NCBI RefSeq assembly: GCF_900101605.1
Contig: NZ_FMUR01000007.1
Location: 62,001 to 126,000, forward strand
Source of the DNA: Butyrivibrio hungatei
GTDB lineage: Bacteria; Bacillota; Clostridia; Lachnospirales; Lachnospiraceae
Length of the DNA: 64,000 nt
Direction of reading: 5' to 3'
Part shown: one piece after another, positions 33,344 through 42,009 of the stretch
How the letters are laid out: the number at the start of each line of letters is the position of its first letter
Position numbering within the stretch: the stretch's first letter is position 1
Notes under the pieces: model-generated
Told to the model about the DNA's origin: nothing
What the model saw: only the letters and a program-made list of their open reading frames with translations
Database searches by the model: none
Translations under genes and position numbers: made by a program

Positions 33344-35026
33344 ATGGTTACAAACAAGCATATTAATAAGATTGTGGTGATCATCATGGCCATGGCTGTA
33401 GTGATATGCGTGCTCGCAGGAATAGTCGTGGGACGAAGTGATAAATATGCTGAGAATGCAAACATTTTAATGGAATACCCAAGCAAGCTTTTTGATACAA
33501 ATGAAGTTATAAGCGTAAACATCAAGATGGACGAAGAAGAATGGAATGAGATGTTGGAAAATGCAATGTCCGAGGAATATTACTCCTGTGATGTCGAGAT
33601 ATGCGGAACGACATTTAAGAATGTTGCTATACGTCCAAAAGGAAATACATCTCTTTCATCGGTAGCAAGGGATCCTGATACCGACAGATACAGTTTTAAG
33701 CTGGAATTTGGTCATTTTATGGAAGGGCAGACATGCTTTGGACTTGATAAGCTTATTCTCAATAATAACTACGCTGACGCCACCAATATGAAAGAGGCGA
33801 TCGTATATGACATGTTCAACTTTATCGGAGCAGCATCACCGCTGTACAATTACGCATCGATATCACTAAACGGTGAGTACAAGGGTGTATATCTTGCATT
33901 GGAAGCTGTTGAAGAAAGCTTCTTGCTCCGAAACTACGGAACTCAGAACGGAGAGCTTTATAAACCCGAAAGTATGGGGATGGGCGGTGGAGGCGGAGAT
34001 AGATACAAACAAGAACAGGGAGCAAAATCGCAACAAGGTCCGAGTGGTGGAATGCCGGATCATGGCGATTTTAATCCGCAGGACAAGCCGGACATGGAGG
34101 GCGATACCCCCGGAGCACCTCCACAAATGCCTGACATGGAAGGCTTTGATCCTGCCAATATGCCATCACCTCCGGAAGGAAAGGCTGGCGACGGGCATAC
34201 CGGAAACAATGGCGGTGCAAATCTAAATTACATCGATGACAATCTTGACAGTTACTCGGTGATATGGGACGGCGAGATAACAGAGACGTCAGATGGAGAC
34301 CACCTGAGAGTGGTTACGGCACTTAAGAATATAAGCGAAGGAAACGACATAGAGAAATACCTTGATGTAGACAATATTCTTAAATACATGGCTGTGCATA
34401 CTTTTGCGGTAAATATGGACAGTCTGTCAGGGAATATGGCGCATAACTATTACCTTTATGAGCATGACGGAAAGCTTAATCTTTTTCCGTGGGATTATAA
34501 TCTATCATTTGGCGGTATGTCATCCATGGGAAGAGGCGGAGAAGACAGCGATAAAGGAACTGAGATGGTAAATGATGCGATAGATACTCCATTTTCGGGA
34601 ACCGACTTTTTTGACACATTATTGGAAAATGAGGAATATCTTGAAAAGTATCACGAGTATCTGAGAAAACTCACGGAAGAATATGTTGACGGAGGAAGAT
34701 TCGAAGAAACCTATAACAGGATAGGAAGCCAAATAGATGCACTTGTTAAAGAAGATCCGACAGCGTTTTACAGCTATGATGAGTATAAGACGGCATGTGA
34801 AACATTGTATAAAGCGGTGAAGCTAAGAGCTGAAAGCATCAAGGGGCAGCTTGACGGAACGATACCTTCTACGGATGAAGAGCAGAAGCAAGATTCAGCT
34901 GCACTTATCGACGGTTCTGAGATTGATGTCAGCGCTATGGGAGCTCATAGCGGGGGTAAAAAAGAAGGCAATCCGGAATCTCAGGATAACAATTCCGTGA
35001 AGCATTCAAAGAAAAAAAGTGGATAA
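33344..35026 (+). CDS. CotH kinase family protein, membrane-anchored
   Basis: A 560-residue extracytoplasmic protein with one N-terminal membrane segment (residues 8-30). The CotH core follows: FKNVAIRPKGNTSLSS near residue 86, LDKLILNNNYADATNMKEAI near 133, and FPWDYNLSFGG near 381 with the catalytic Asp. Between the halves is a Gly/Pro/Asp-rich insertion (about 205-290: GMGGGGGDR, PPQMPDMEGFDP). A Ser/Lys-rich tail ends the protein. CotH proteins are atypical protein kinases in spores; in non-spore contexts the target is unknown. It is the third gene of the VTC-DUF4956-CotH cassette, 22 bases after DUF4956. Confidence 0.88.
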   Translation: MVTNKHINKIVVIIMAMAVVICVLAGIVVGRSDKYAENANILMEYPSKLFDTNEVISVNIKMDEEEWNEMLENAMSEEYYSCDVEICGTTFKNVAIRPKGNTSLSSVARDPDTDRYSFKLEFGHFMEGQTCFGLDKLILNNNYADATNMKEAIVYDMFNFIGAASPLYNYASISLNGEYKGVYLALEAVEESFLLRNYGTQNGELYKPESMGMGGGGGDRYKQEQGAKSQQGPSGGMPDHGDFNPQDKPDMEGDTPGAPPQMPDMEGFDPANMPSPPEGKAGDGHTGNNGGANLNYIDDNLDSYSVIWDGEITETSDGDHLRVVTALKNISEGNDIEKYLDVDNILKYMAVHTFAVNMDSLSGNMAHNYYLYEHDGKLNLFPWDYNLSFGGMSSMGRGGEDSDKGTEMVNDAIDTPFSGTDFFDTLLENEEYLEKYHEYLRKLTEEYVDGGRFEETYNRIGSQIDALVKEDPTAFYSYDEYKTACETLYKAVKLRAESIKGQLDGTIPSTDEEQKQDSAALIDGSEIDVSAMGAHSGGKKEGNPESQDNNSVKHSKKKSG

Positions 35027-35027
35027 T

Positions 35028-35066
35028 AAAAAAGGGAAACGTTTCAAAACGGCGTTTCCCTTTTTG
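35028..35066. terminator. Bidirectional terminator between CotH and rhomboid genes
   Basis: AAAAAGGGAAACG / CGTTTCCCTTTTT 13-bp stem between convergent genes. Confidence 0.88.
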
Positions 35067-35083
35067 TAGCATTGAGCCTTTTT

Positions 35084-35656
35084 TTAATAATAATCGTCTC
35101 TGTTTAGATTATATCCGATGATGGCACCGATGACACCGCCTATGATATGCGACAGGTTTGAGATGTCATCCTGCAGAAACAATCCGTCATGAATCTGCTG
35201 TCCGAGGAAAACAACCGTAACAAGTATAAAAGTCAGAGGGATGTCGCCCTGTCTGAAGTTTGTAAATGATGTAAGGAGTATAAAGGCAAATACAACTCCG
35301 CTGGCGCCGCACAAAGCAACGTTGACGAACAGGACATAATTTACAAGTCCGGTTACAAGTGCGGTTATTATAATTATCTGAAGGATAGGCTTGGAACCGT
35401 ATTTTTCTTCAAGCAAAGGGCCCAGAAGCAATAAGTACGAGGCATTACTGATATAGTGTTCCCAACCGCTGTGTCCGAGTACGTGTGTAAAAAATCTGAT
35501 ATAAGTAAGCGGATCCGTCAGTGGCGATCTGTATGTCATAAAGAGGAGCTGGTCTGTCATACCGTTTGTAAAGGCGCTTAGCTCCAATACGCCAAAACTT
35601 AGCAACATAAATCCCAAAACAACCGGGGAATTAAACGTAATTCTTAATCTTCGCAT
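35084..35656 (-). CDS. Rhomboid family intramembrane serine protease
   Basis: A 190-residue six-segment membrane protein. The catalytic Ser is in CGASGVVFAF near residue 118 (GxSG) and the catalytic His is in LSHIIGGVIGA near residue 168; HYISNASYLLLLGPLLEEKYG carries the conserved HxxxN and E..YG features. Rhomboids cleave membrane-anchored proteins. RBS GAGG seven bases upstream of ATG 35656. It is a single gene, convergent with CotH, and its natural substrate is unknown. Confidence 0.88.
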   Translation of the reverse strand: MRRLRITFNSPVVLGFMLLSFGVLELSAFTNGMTDQLLFMTYRSPLTDPLTYIRFFTHVLGHSGWEHYISNASYLLLLGPLLEEKYGSKPILQIIIITALVTGLVNYVLFVNVALCGASGVVFAFILLTSFTNFRQGDIPLTFILVTVVFLGQQIHDGLFLQDDISNLSHIIGGVIGAIIGYNLNRDDYY

Positions 35657-35760
35657 AGAAACCTCACTTTTCTTAATGGTACTATAATAGCACTTATTTT
35701 AGAAAAATTTAAGAAATGTATATTTATATATATTGTGATCACTATTTTCAATTCAAGGGA

Positions 35761-35777
35761 TTCAAGTTCAACTTGAA
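35761..35777. promoter_or_regulatory. 17-bp palindrome, probable operator of the XRE-HD gene
   Basis: TTCAAGTTCAACTTGAA is a perfect 8-bp inverted repeat around one central C, about 110 bases before the XRE-HD start. Preceding TTCAAGGGATTCAAG adds related half-sites. Autoregulation by the HTH protein is inferred. Confidence 0.55.
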
Positions 35778-35884
35778 AAACAGATTGAAACTTAAATCAA
35801 TACTCGTTAGAATAAAGGGGACATCAAGTGTAATATAAAGGCATGACACATAACGTTTATATAGGATTTTCAAAGAGAGTAAAG

Positions 35885-36700
35885 ATGAGTATAGGAACAA
35901 ATATCAAGGAACTTAGAGAAGAGCGTGATCTCACGCAGAATCAGGTTGCAGATGCGTTGGGAATTACGTTTCAGGCTGTTTCTGCATGGGAGAGAGATGA
36001 GTACAAACCTGATACCGATAAGCTTGTGAAACTTGCTGAGTACTTCGGGGTATCTGTATCAGCGATTGCGGAAGAGAAGCACGGTACGTTTAAGACAAAA
36101 GATGCGATATACGATTGGGAGCACATGAAAACTTATGTAAAGACAACGGCCAAGAATTTCAAGCTTTCTGATTCTTTGAAGGCAGTTGATTTTGCGGTAA
36201 AGGCGCACACCGGTCAGAGTAGAAAACATTCTAACGTTCCCTATATATATCATCCGCTTAACTTGGCATGCCATGCTCTTTCTATGGACATTATCGACGA
36301 TGCGGTAATTGCGGCATGTCTTCTTCATGATGTGGTTGAAGATTGCGAGATAGGACTCGATGAGCTTCCTGTGGGAGACGAGGCAAAAGAGCTGGTCAGA
36401 CTCCTGACAAAAGAAGATACAAAAGGCAAAAACCGCGACGAGGTTATGATCGCTTATTACAATCAGATAGCGACAAATCCTAAAGCGGCACTCATAAAGT
36501 GCATGGACAGATGCAATAATCTTACGACAATGTCATGGGGACTCAGTCGTGAAAAGATATTCAGAATGATAAATGAAACAGAGAGGTATTATCCCGATCT
36601 TATCAAAGTGATCAAGTATACTACAGAATATAATAATGCCGCATGGCTCCTTAAGTATCAGATAGAGAGTATGCTTGATATTTATAAGAGATTACTGTGA
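35885..36700 (+). CDS. XRE-HTH fused to an HD-domain phosphohydrolase (RelA/SpoT-HD-like)
   Basis: A 271-residue fusion. Residues 1-60 form an XRE helix-turn-helix (LTQNQVADALGITFQAVSAW). From about residue 90 comes an HD domain of the MESH1/SpoT type: AVKAHTGQSRK, PYIYHPLNLACH, and ACLLHDVVED with the metal His-Asp pair near 145, then IKCMDRCNNL. This domain usually hydrolyses (p)ppGpp or related nucleotides. The start at 35885 is favoured by the HTH boundary; an ATG at 35843 is possible and neither RBS is strong. No synthetase domain is attached. The fusion suggests a regulator controlled by, or controlling, a nucleotide signal. Confidence 0.82.
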   Translation: MSIGTNIKELREERDLTQNQVADALGITFQAVSAWERDEYKPDTDKLVKLAEYFGVSVSAIAEEKHGTFKTKDAIYDWEHMKTYVKTTAKNFKLSDSLKAVDFAVKAHTGQSRKHSNVPYIYHPLNLACHALSMDIIDDAVIAACLLHDVVEDCEIGLDELPVGDEAKELVRLLTKEDTKGKNRDEVMIAYYNQIATNPKAALIKCMDRCNNLTTMSWGLSREKIFRMINETERYYPDLIKVIKYTTEYNNAAWLLKYQIESMLDIYKRLL

Positions 36701-36729
36701 TTTTTTTATTTCCATGAGAGGGGGCAAAT

Positions 36730-37983
36730 ATGGCAGAACTTAAATGCCCGCATTGCGGACAGGCTTTTACGGTTGACGATACGGAACTTGGTTCCATTAT
36801 GAAGCAGATAAGAGATAAAGAATTTGAAAAAGATCTTTCGAGCCGAGTTTCCGAGCTTGAAAGACACTATAGAGAAAAGCATGAGCTTGAGCTTGCTGCA
36901 AAAGAGAACGAGATTATATTAAAGAGCAAAGCTCAGTATGAGAAGGAAAAAGAGGATCATCAAAAGGAACTTGATGACCTTAGAGCGCAGCTTAATAAGG
37001 CTCTTGAAGAGAAGAGTCTTCTTTCCATGGAAGTAAAAGGCGCTGAGGACAAGACAAAACTTGCCGTTCTTGAAGCCGTAAGAAAAGTGGAAACAGAGAA
37101 GAACGAGCTTGCCAATGCTCTTAACGATGAGAAACACGAACTTGAAAATGCCCTCAATCAGGAAAAAGAAAAGGGCAAGATCCTTCTTGAGCAGAAAGAG
37201 AAAGAAGTCGAGTTCTATAAAGACTTAAAGACCAAGATGTCGACAAAGATGGTCGGCGAGACGCTCGAGCAGCACTGCGAGATACAGTTTAACCAGCTTC
37301 GTGCGACTGCTTTCAGAAATGCATATTTTGAAAAAGATAATGATGCAAGAAGCGGAAGTAAGGGCGATTATATCTACAGAGAGTGTGATGAGAACGGCGT
37401 TGAGATAATCTCTATAATGTTCGAGATGAAAAACGAGATGGATGAGACCGCGACTAAGCATAAGAACGAGGACTTTTTTAAAGAACTTGATAAGGACCGC
37501 AAGGAGAAAAACTGCGAGTATGCTGTTCTGGTATCTCTTCTTGAGAGTGACAGTGAACTCTACAATGCCGGAATTGTTGATGTTTCATACAAATATGACA
37601 AGATGTACGTTGTAAGGCCGCAGTGCTTTATTCCTATCATTACGCTTCTTAGGAATGCCGCGTTCACAGCGCTTGAATACAAGCAGGAGCTTCAGCTTGT
37701 CCGCAATCAGGATATTGATATTTCAAACTTTGAAGACAGTCTGATGAAGTTCAAAAATGATTTTTCAAGAAATTATGAGATAGCACACAATCATTTTGAC
37801 AAGGCTATCGATGAAATAGATAAGACTATTCAGCACCTTGAGAAGGTGAAAAAAGAACTTCTCGGTTCCGACAATCAGCTCAGGATTGCAAACAGCAAGG
37901 TTGATGATGTCAGTGTAAAGAAGCTTACGCGAGGCAATCCGACCATGAAGGCGAAGTTCGAAGAAGCAAAAGGTGTGCTATAA
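36730..37983 (+). CDS. DUF2130 family protein (zinc finger, coiled coil, nuclease-like)
   Basis: A 417-residue protein: N-terminal CPHCGQ zinc-ribbon half (5-10), a long Lys/Glu coiled coil (about 30-165), and the DUF2130 domain (170-370) with GSKGDYIYRE and IMFEMKNE, a pattern compatible with a PD-(D/E)XK nuclease core (Asp, then ExK). Family function is unknown. RBS GAGAGGGG upstream. It is 29 bases after the XRE-HD gene, so it may share its transcript. Confidence 0.85.
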   Translation: MAELKCPHCGQAFTVDDTELGSIMKQIRDKEFEKDLSSRVSELERHYREKHELELAAKENEIILKSKAQYEKEKEDHQKELDDLRAQLNKALEEKSLLSMEVKGAEDKTKLAVLEAVRKVETEKNELANALNDEKHELENALNQEKEKGKILLEQKEKEVEFYKDLKTKMSTKMVGETLEQHCEIQFNQLRATAFRNAYFEKDNDARSGSKGDYIYRECDENGVEIISIMFEMKNEMDETATKHKNEDFFKELDKDRKEKNCEYAVLVSLLESDSELYNAGIVDVSYKYDKMYVVRPQCFIPIITLLRNAAFTALEYKQELQLVRNQDIDISNFEDSLMKFKNDFSRNYEIAHNHFDKAIDEIDKTIQHLEKVKKELLGSDNQLRIANSKVDDVSVKKLTRGNPTMKAKFEEAKGVL

Positions 37984-38035
37984 TGTTTTTTGCTGCACTT
38001 ATTGCAGGAAATAATTTATATCGGAGCTAATTTAA

Positions 38036-39391
38036 ATGTCTACTCAAAACAGAAGAGAATACTTTACCACAACACCTATACCGAAGCTTATTATGACATT
38101 ATCTTTTCCAACCATAATAAGCATGCTGGTTACGGGAATTTATAACACGGCTGATACGTTCTTTGTATCGAGAGTTTCAAGTAATCCGGAAGTAAATACC
38201 GCAGCTACCGCGTCTGTAGGACTTGTTTTTACCGTTATGGCGATTATTCAGGCAGCAGGATTCTTTTGCGGACACGGATCGGGAAACTATCTGTCAAGAA
38301 TGCTTGGCGCCGAGAAGTATGAAGAAGCAGATGAGATGGCATCTACAGGTTTTGCACTGTCGATCATTCTCGGAATTGCTTTTGCTCTTATCGGAAATAT
38401 TTTTCTGACCGATATTGCCGGTGCGCTTGGTGCAAAGAGTGCGCAGACTTTGACATTTACAAAGCAGTATATGAGAATCATATTGCTTGGCGCTCCGTTT
38501 ATGATGGCGCAGTTTGTTATAAACAATCAGCTCAGATTCCAGGGAAGCGCATATTACGCAATGATCGGTCTTATGAGCGGTGCTGCGATGAATATGATAC
38601 TCGATCCGCTTCTTATCATGGTATTTCACATGGAAGTTACGGGAGCTGCGATCGCAACGGTTATGGGACAGATTACAAGCTTTTTTGTCCTTCTAATCGG
38701 AACGACCAAGGGTGAAAATATAAAGCTTAATATTAAGAAGGTCAGACTTAACGGGCATTACCTCTTTGAGATAGCAAACGGAGGCGGACCTTCACTTGCA
38801 AGACAGGGACTTGCGGCTATAGCAACTCTCGTTCTTAACAGAACTGCGGGAAGCATAGGTGCTGATGCGGCAATTGCCGGAATGTCTGTTGCAACAAGAA
38901 TCCTCATGCTTATGGTTTCGGCACTTATAGGATTTGGCCAGGGATATCAGCCAGTATGCTCGTTTAACTACGGCGCAGGACTTACGGCAAGGGTAAAAGA
39001 GGGATTCTTTTTCTGCATTAAATATGCATCAATCTTCCTTTTGGGACTCGGAGCGGTATGTTTCTATTTTGCACCGAATCTGATAGCTCTTTTCTCCAAG
39101 GACGCAGCTGCCGTGGAGGTTGGTGTAAAGGCGCTCAGATTCCAGTGCGCGACGCTGTTCTTATCAGGCCCTATTGTAATGAGTAATATGATGCTTCAGT
39201 CTATAGGAAAGGGAGTTAAGGCTTCAATTACGGCATCTGCGAGAAACGGTATTTGTTTCCTTCCAATGATACTGCTTCTTCCAAGGTTCTTTGGAATCAC
39301 AGGAGTAGAGATTGCGCAGCCATGTGCCGATGTACTTTCTACGCTTATTGCGGTTCCGTTTGCATATTCGGAACTTAGAAAGTTTAAGTGA
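38036..39391 (+). CDS. MATE family efflux transporter
   Basis: A 451-residue, 12-segment Na+ or H+ coupled multidrug/metabolite exporter of the MATE family (MepA/NorM-like). Features: FPTIISMLVTGIYNTADTFF near residue 22, FQGSAYYAMIGLMSGAAMNM and LDPLLIM near 160-185, and GFGQGYQPVCSFNYGA near residue 300. The N-terminal EYFTTTPIPKLI is typical of the clostridial MepA group. It begins 52 bases after the DUF2130 gene; the substrate is unknown. Confidence 0.92.
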   Translation: MSTQNRREYFTTTPIPKLIMTLSFPTIISMLVTGIYNTADTFFVSRVSSNPEVNTAATASVGLVFTVMAIIQAAGFFCGHGSGNYLSRMLGAEKYEEADEMASTGFALSIILGIAFALIGNIFLTDIAGALGAKSAQTLTFTKQYMRIILLGAPFMMAQFVINNQLRFQGSAYYAMIGLMSGAAMNMILDPLLIMVFHMEVTGAAIATVMGQITSFFVLLIGTTKGENIKLNIKKVRLNGHYLFEIANGGGPSLARQGLAAIATLVLNRTAGSIGADAAIAGMSVATRILMLMVSALIGFGQGYQPVCSFNYGAGLTARVKEGFFFCIKYASIFLLGLGAVCFYFAPNLIALFSKDAAAVEVGVKALRFQCATLFLSGPIVMSNMMLQSIGKGVKASITASARNGICFLPMILLLPRFFGITGVEIAQPCADVLSTLIAVPFAYSELRKFK

Positions 39392-39466
39392 TATAATATA
39401 AGGGTATATAAAGGCAAAAATTCAAAACGCCTATATCATAACAATTTCATAGAAGGAGGTATTTTC

Positions 39467-40414
39467 ATGGGTAAACTGTTACTTACAGGTGTTGATGGAA
39501 ATCTTGGCGCTGAGGCAGCGAGAGTGCTGCTTACATTGGAAGATAAGAGTAATCTTATATTCTGCGGCTACAGTGAAGATTCACTTAAGGGATTTGCAGC
39601 TCAGGGAGTTGAGACACATGTGACGGACTTTAACTATCCGGACGGGCTTGCGGAAGCATTTAAGGGTGCCGATGTTCTTGCTCTTATCTCTATGCCTTTT
39701 GTCGGTGAGAAGAGGCAGAGCGCTCATAAAAATGCTGTCGATGCGGCGAAAAAAGCGGGTGTAAAAAAGATTATCTACACATCCCTTGTAAATGCCGGTG
39801 ATGAGACCAATCCTTCGATTGAAAAGCTTGATCATATCTACACTGAGAACTACATTAAGGGCGAAGGCCTTGATTATATCTTCCTTCGTAATTCCCAGTA
39901 CGCAGAAGCTATGATCACCAATTACTTTACATATGTACATGCGAATGCACCTCTTACAAACAGCCAGGGCGACGGGCTTATGGCATACATTTCAAGAAAA
40001 GACTGTGCTAAAGCCGTTGCATACGCACTTCACCGCGCATCCGAATATGATCATGCAACTCTTAACATCAACGGAAAAGAGCTGATGACGATCACTAAGT
40101 TTGTCGAGATCGGTAACAAAGAGACCGGCAACAACATAAGCTACAAGGCGGTTTCCGATGAAGAGAATTACAAGATTTTTGATGCGATGGGAGTTCCGAG
40201 AACTACAGACGGTCTTTTCAAAAAAGGAAGCGAAGCGCCGTTCTCAAGTGACGGTATGGTAACTTTCGCACAGGCCATAAGAGAAGGCAAGATGGCCGTT
40301 CATACCGATGACTTCAAGAAACTTACAGGGGACGATCCCATTACTGTAGATTTCATGTTCGCTCACAGTGATGACTTCCAGATCGGTGAGAGACATTCGA
40401 AAGATAAGAAATAA
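39467..40414 (+). CDS. Atypical SDR / NmrA-like NAD(P)H-binding oxidoreductase
   Basis: A 315-residue Rossmann-fold protein of the NmrA/QorB type. The dinucleotide motif is GVDGNLGAEAAR near residue 8; YTSLVNAGDETN near residue 105 and LRNSQYAEAM near residue 145 are typical of the NAD(P)H:quinone oxidoreductase 2-like group. The catalytic YxxxK is not obvious, so it may be a sensor or a quinone/aldehyde reductase. RBS AGGAGGT seven bases upstream. Single gene with the terminator at 40421. Confidence 0.8.
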   Translation: MGKLLLTGVDGNLGAEAARVLLTLEDKSNLIFCGYSEDSLKGFAAQGVETHVTDFNYPDGLAEAFKGADVLALISMPFVGEKRQSAHKNAVDAAKKAGVKKIIYTSLVNAGDETNPSIEKLDHIYTENYIKGEGLDYIFLRNSQYAEAMITNYFTYVHANAPLTNSQGDGLMAYISRKDCAKAVAYALHRASEYDHATLNINGKELMTITKFVEIGNKETGNNISYKAVSDEENYKIFDAMGVPRTTDGLFKKGSEAPFSSDGMVTFAQAIREGKMAVHTDDFKKLTGDDPITVDFMFAHSDDFQIGERHSKDKK

Positions 40415-40420
40415 TTGAAA

Positions 40421-40470
40421 AAAGAGAGTACTTCTTGATTATGCGATATTTCCAAGAAGTACTCTTTGTT
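40421..40470 (+). terminator. Terminator after the SDR gene
   Basis: AGAGTACTTCTTG / CAAGAAGTACTCT 13-bp stem followed by TTGTTTTTG; also A-rich on the other side, so it may serve the minus strand too. Confidence 0.82.
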
Positions 40471-40480
40471 TTTGGGAAAC

Positions 40481-40679
40481 TTAGTTTTCTACAGTCTGAT
40501 AAACATCTTTCATCTTACTGTCTCTGATGAGGTAAAGTCCAAGCAATACCGATACAATGAGAATCAGAATTGTTAGTAATATTTGCTCGCTGAACAATTA
40601 TTCCGGGAAGAGTAGATATCAGTATGAGTGCCAAAACGATGCCACCTAAATACTTTGTCAATCTTAAACTTGTTTTCAT
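40481..40679 (-). pseudogene. Frameshifted small two-segment membrane protein gene
   Basis: From ATG 40679, preceded by AAAGGAT, the frame reads MKTSLRLTKYLGGIVLALIL and stays hydrophobic to about residue 29, then loses protein character and stops at 40515. The +1 frame reads FSEQILLTILILIVSVLLGL, then YLIRDSKMKDVYQTVEN and a stop at 40481, clearly the second membrane segment and a charged tail. A single-base change near 40595 therefore splits a protein of about 65 residues. It starts 5 bases after the PAP2 gene stop, so it was probably co-transcribed with it. Sequencing error is an alternative. Confidence 0.6.
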
Positions 40680-40684
40680 ATTAT

Positions 40685-41242
40685 TTATCCTTTATTTTTT
40701 TTTCTAAAAATATTGATGAGTGCGTCAATTATCAAAAAGCTCAGCACACCGCATAGAGCACCTGAAAGAATTCCGCTCAAAACATCCGTCGGCCAGTGAA
40801 CAAAAAGATACAAACGGCTGAAAGCACCGAGAGAAGCAAAGACAAGAGCCGGAATTCCGAATTTCTTATTACTTAAGAATATTGCTGTCGCTAATGCAAA
40901 GAACCCGCTTGTATGTCCTGACGGAAAAGAATAACTGTTTGGGCAGTCAACTAATAATTTCACGCCCGGTTCCAGCCAGCATGGCCTGCATCTTGTGATA
41001 AGATGCTTTAATCCATCGTTTATGAGTATTTGTGAAATGAAAGAAGCAAGAATCAATTGAATTCCGATTCGTCTTGTTTTTGGATAGACAATCGATATAA
41101 GTATCAAAATCATAATTATGTTGCCTGAATTAGTGAAAAATAGCATAATTGAATCTAATACCGGATTATGAATGCTTTGCAAAAAGTGTAGGAACTTAAG
41201 TTCCCAATCAAAATAAAAAACTGTACCTAAATCCTGTGGCAT
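40685..41242 (-). CDS. PAP2 family phosphatase (undecaprenyl-pyrophosphatase-like), copy A
   Basis: A 185-residue membrane phosphatase with about five or six hydrophobic segments. The three PAP2 motifs are KHLITRCRP (KxxxxxxRP), PSGHT near residue 114, and SRLYLFVHWPTDVLSG (SRxxxxxHxxxD). Such enzymes dephosphorylate lipid pyrophosphates, including the cell-wall carrier lipid. It is a clear paralogue of the gene at 41437-42009, with closely matching N-terminus and motif III. RBS AAAGGAG upstream of ATG 41242. A possible operator lies at 41288-41306. Confidence 0.9.
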   Translation of the reverse strand: MPQDLGTVFYFDWELKFLHFLQSIHNPVLDSIMLFFTNSGNIIMILILISIVYPKTRRIGIQLILASFISQILINDGLKHLITRCRPCWLEPGVKLLVDCPNSYSFPSGHTSGFFALATAIFLSNKKFGIPALVFASLGAFSRLYLFVHWPTDVLSGILSGALCGVLSFLIIDALINIFRKKNKG

Positions 41243-41287
41243 ATTCTGTCTCCTTTAAATGCTATGACTGTCATACTATTATTATCG

Positions 41288-41306
41288 TACTACGCGTAAC
41301 GTAGTA
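41288..41306. promoter_or_regulatory. Inverted repeat TACTACG / CGTAGTA upstream of PAP2 copy A
   Basis: Two 7-base arms around 5 bases, in the promoter region of the PAP2 A gene. A third half-site, TACTACG, lies at 41326-41332. It is likely a regulator-binding site; the regulator is unknown. Confidence 0.5.
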
Positions 41307-41383
41307 TTTGGCCTGAACAGTAATATACTACGACAGACAAGGTATGTCAACATCTTTTTAAAATATTGCATAAAATATAAAAA

Positions 41384-41412
41384 AGCAAAGGTGCAGATTT
41401 GCTACCTTTGCT
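41384..41412 (-). terminator. Terminator after PAP2 copy B
   Basis: AGCAAAGGT / ACCTTTGCT stem; on the minus strand it is followed by TTTTTTATATTTT. It separates the two PAP2 genes into different transcripts. Confidence 0.8.
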
Positions 41413-41436
41413 TCTATGGATGCGGTAATTGTTTAA

Positions 41437-42009
41437 TTATCTTCTTCTTCGTTTTTTCTTTTTAAATAATCCGGAAAAAGGATTTGTAAGTTTATAGCTG
41501 ATCTTGCCGCTTACAAAACCTGTGATGATTCCTCCTACTACATCCGTCGGCCAGTGAACAAATAAGTACATACGACTGAACGCGACGATTGAAGCAAGCG
41601 CAAGAGCCGGAAGTCCGAGTTTCTTGTCTTTCAGATACAGTGCTGTCGCCATTGCAAAAAAAGCATTTGTATGTCCCGATGGGAAGGAATAATCGTGCGG
41701 AACAGGTATGAGCAGTGGCACGTTCGGTTCCAGCCAACAAGGTCTGCATCTTTTGACAAAAGGCTTTATGCCTACGTTTACAATCAGTACAGAGATAACT
41801 ACGGCAATTGCCATTTGGATGCCATATTTTCTGGTTTTTGGAATAATGATAAGAGCAAGTAAAAACAGTGCGATAAGTATAGTTTTATCACCCAAACCGG
41901 TGAAAAAAAGCATTTTTTTGTCCAATTCCGGAGTGTGAATGTTTTGTAAATGGTGAAGGAAGTCTAACTCCCAATCCATATAAAAAATTTTGCCTAAATT
42001 TTCCGGCAT
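41437..42009 (-). CDS. PAP2 family phosphatase (undecaprenyl-pyrophosphatase-like), copy B
   Basis: A 190-residue PAP2 enzyme with motifs KPFVKRCRP, PSGHT near residue 116 and SRMYLFVHWPTDVVGG. It shares the pattern MPxxLGxxFYxDWELxFLHxLQ and most core residues with the gene at 40685-41242, so the two arose by tandem duplication. The tail is very basic (KKKKRRRR). RBS AAAGGAAG upstream of ATG 42009. It has its own terminator and so can be regulated separately. Confidence 0.9.
   Translation of the reverse strand: MPENLGKIFYMDWELDFLHHLQNIHTPELDKKMLFFTGLGDKTILIALFLLALIIIPKTRKYGIQMAIAVVISVLIVNVGIKPFVKRCRPCWLEPNVPLLIPVPHDYSFPSGHTNAFFAMATALYLKDKKLGLPALALASIVAFSRMYLFVHWPTDVVGGIITGFVSGKISYKLTNPFSGLFKKKKRRRR

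Noticed and set aside
33344..35026. CotH as proof of a spore-coat locus
   Set aside because: No other sporulation genes are nearby; the VTC/DUF4956 context is a known non-spore arrangement of CotH proteins.
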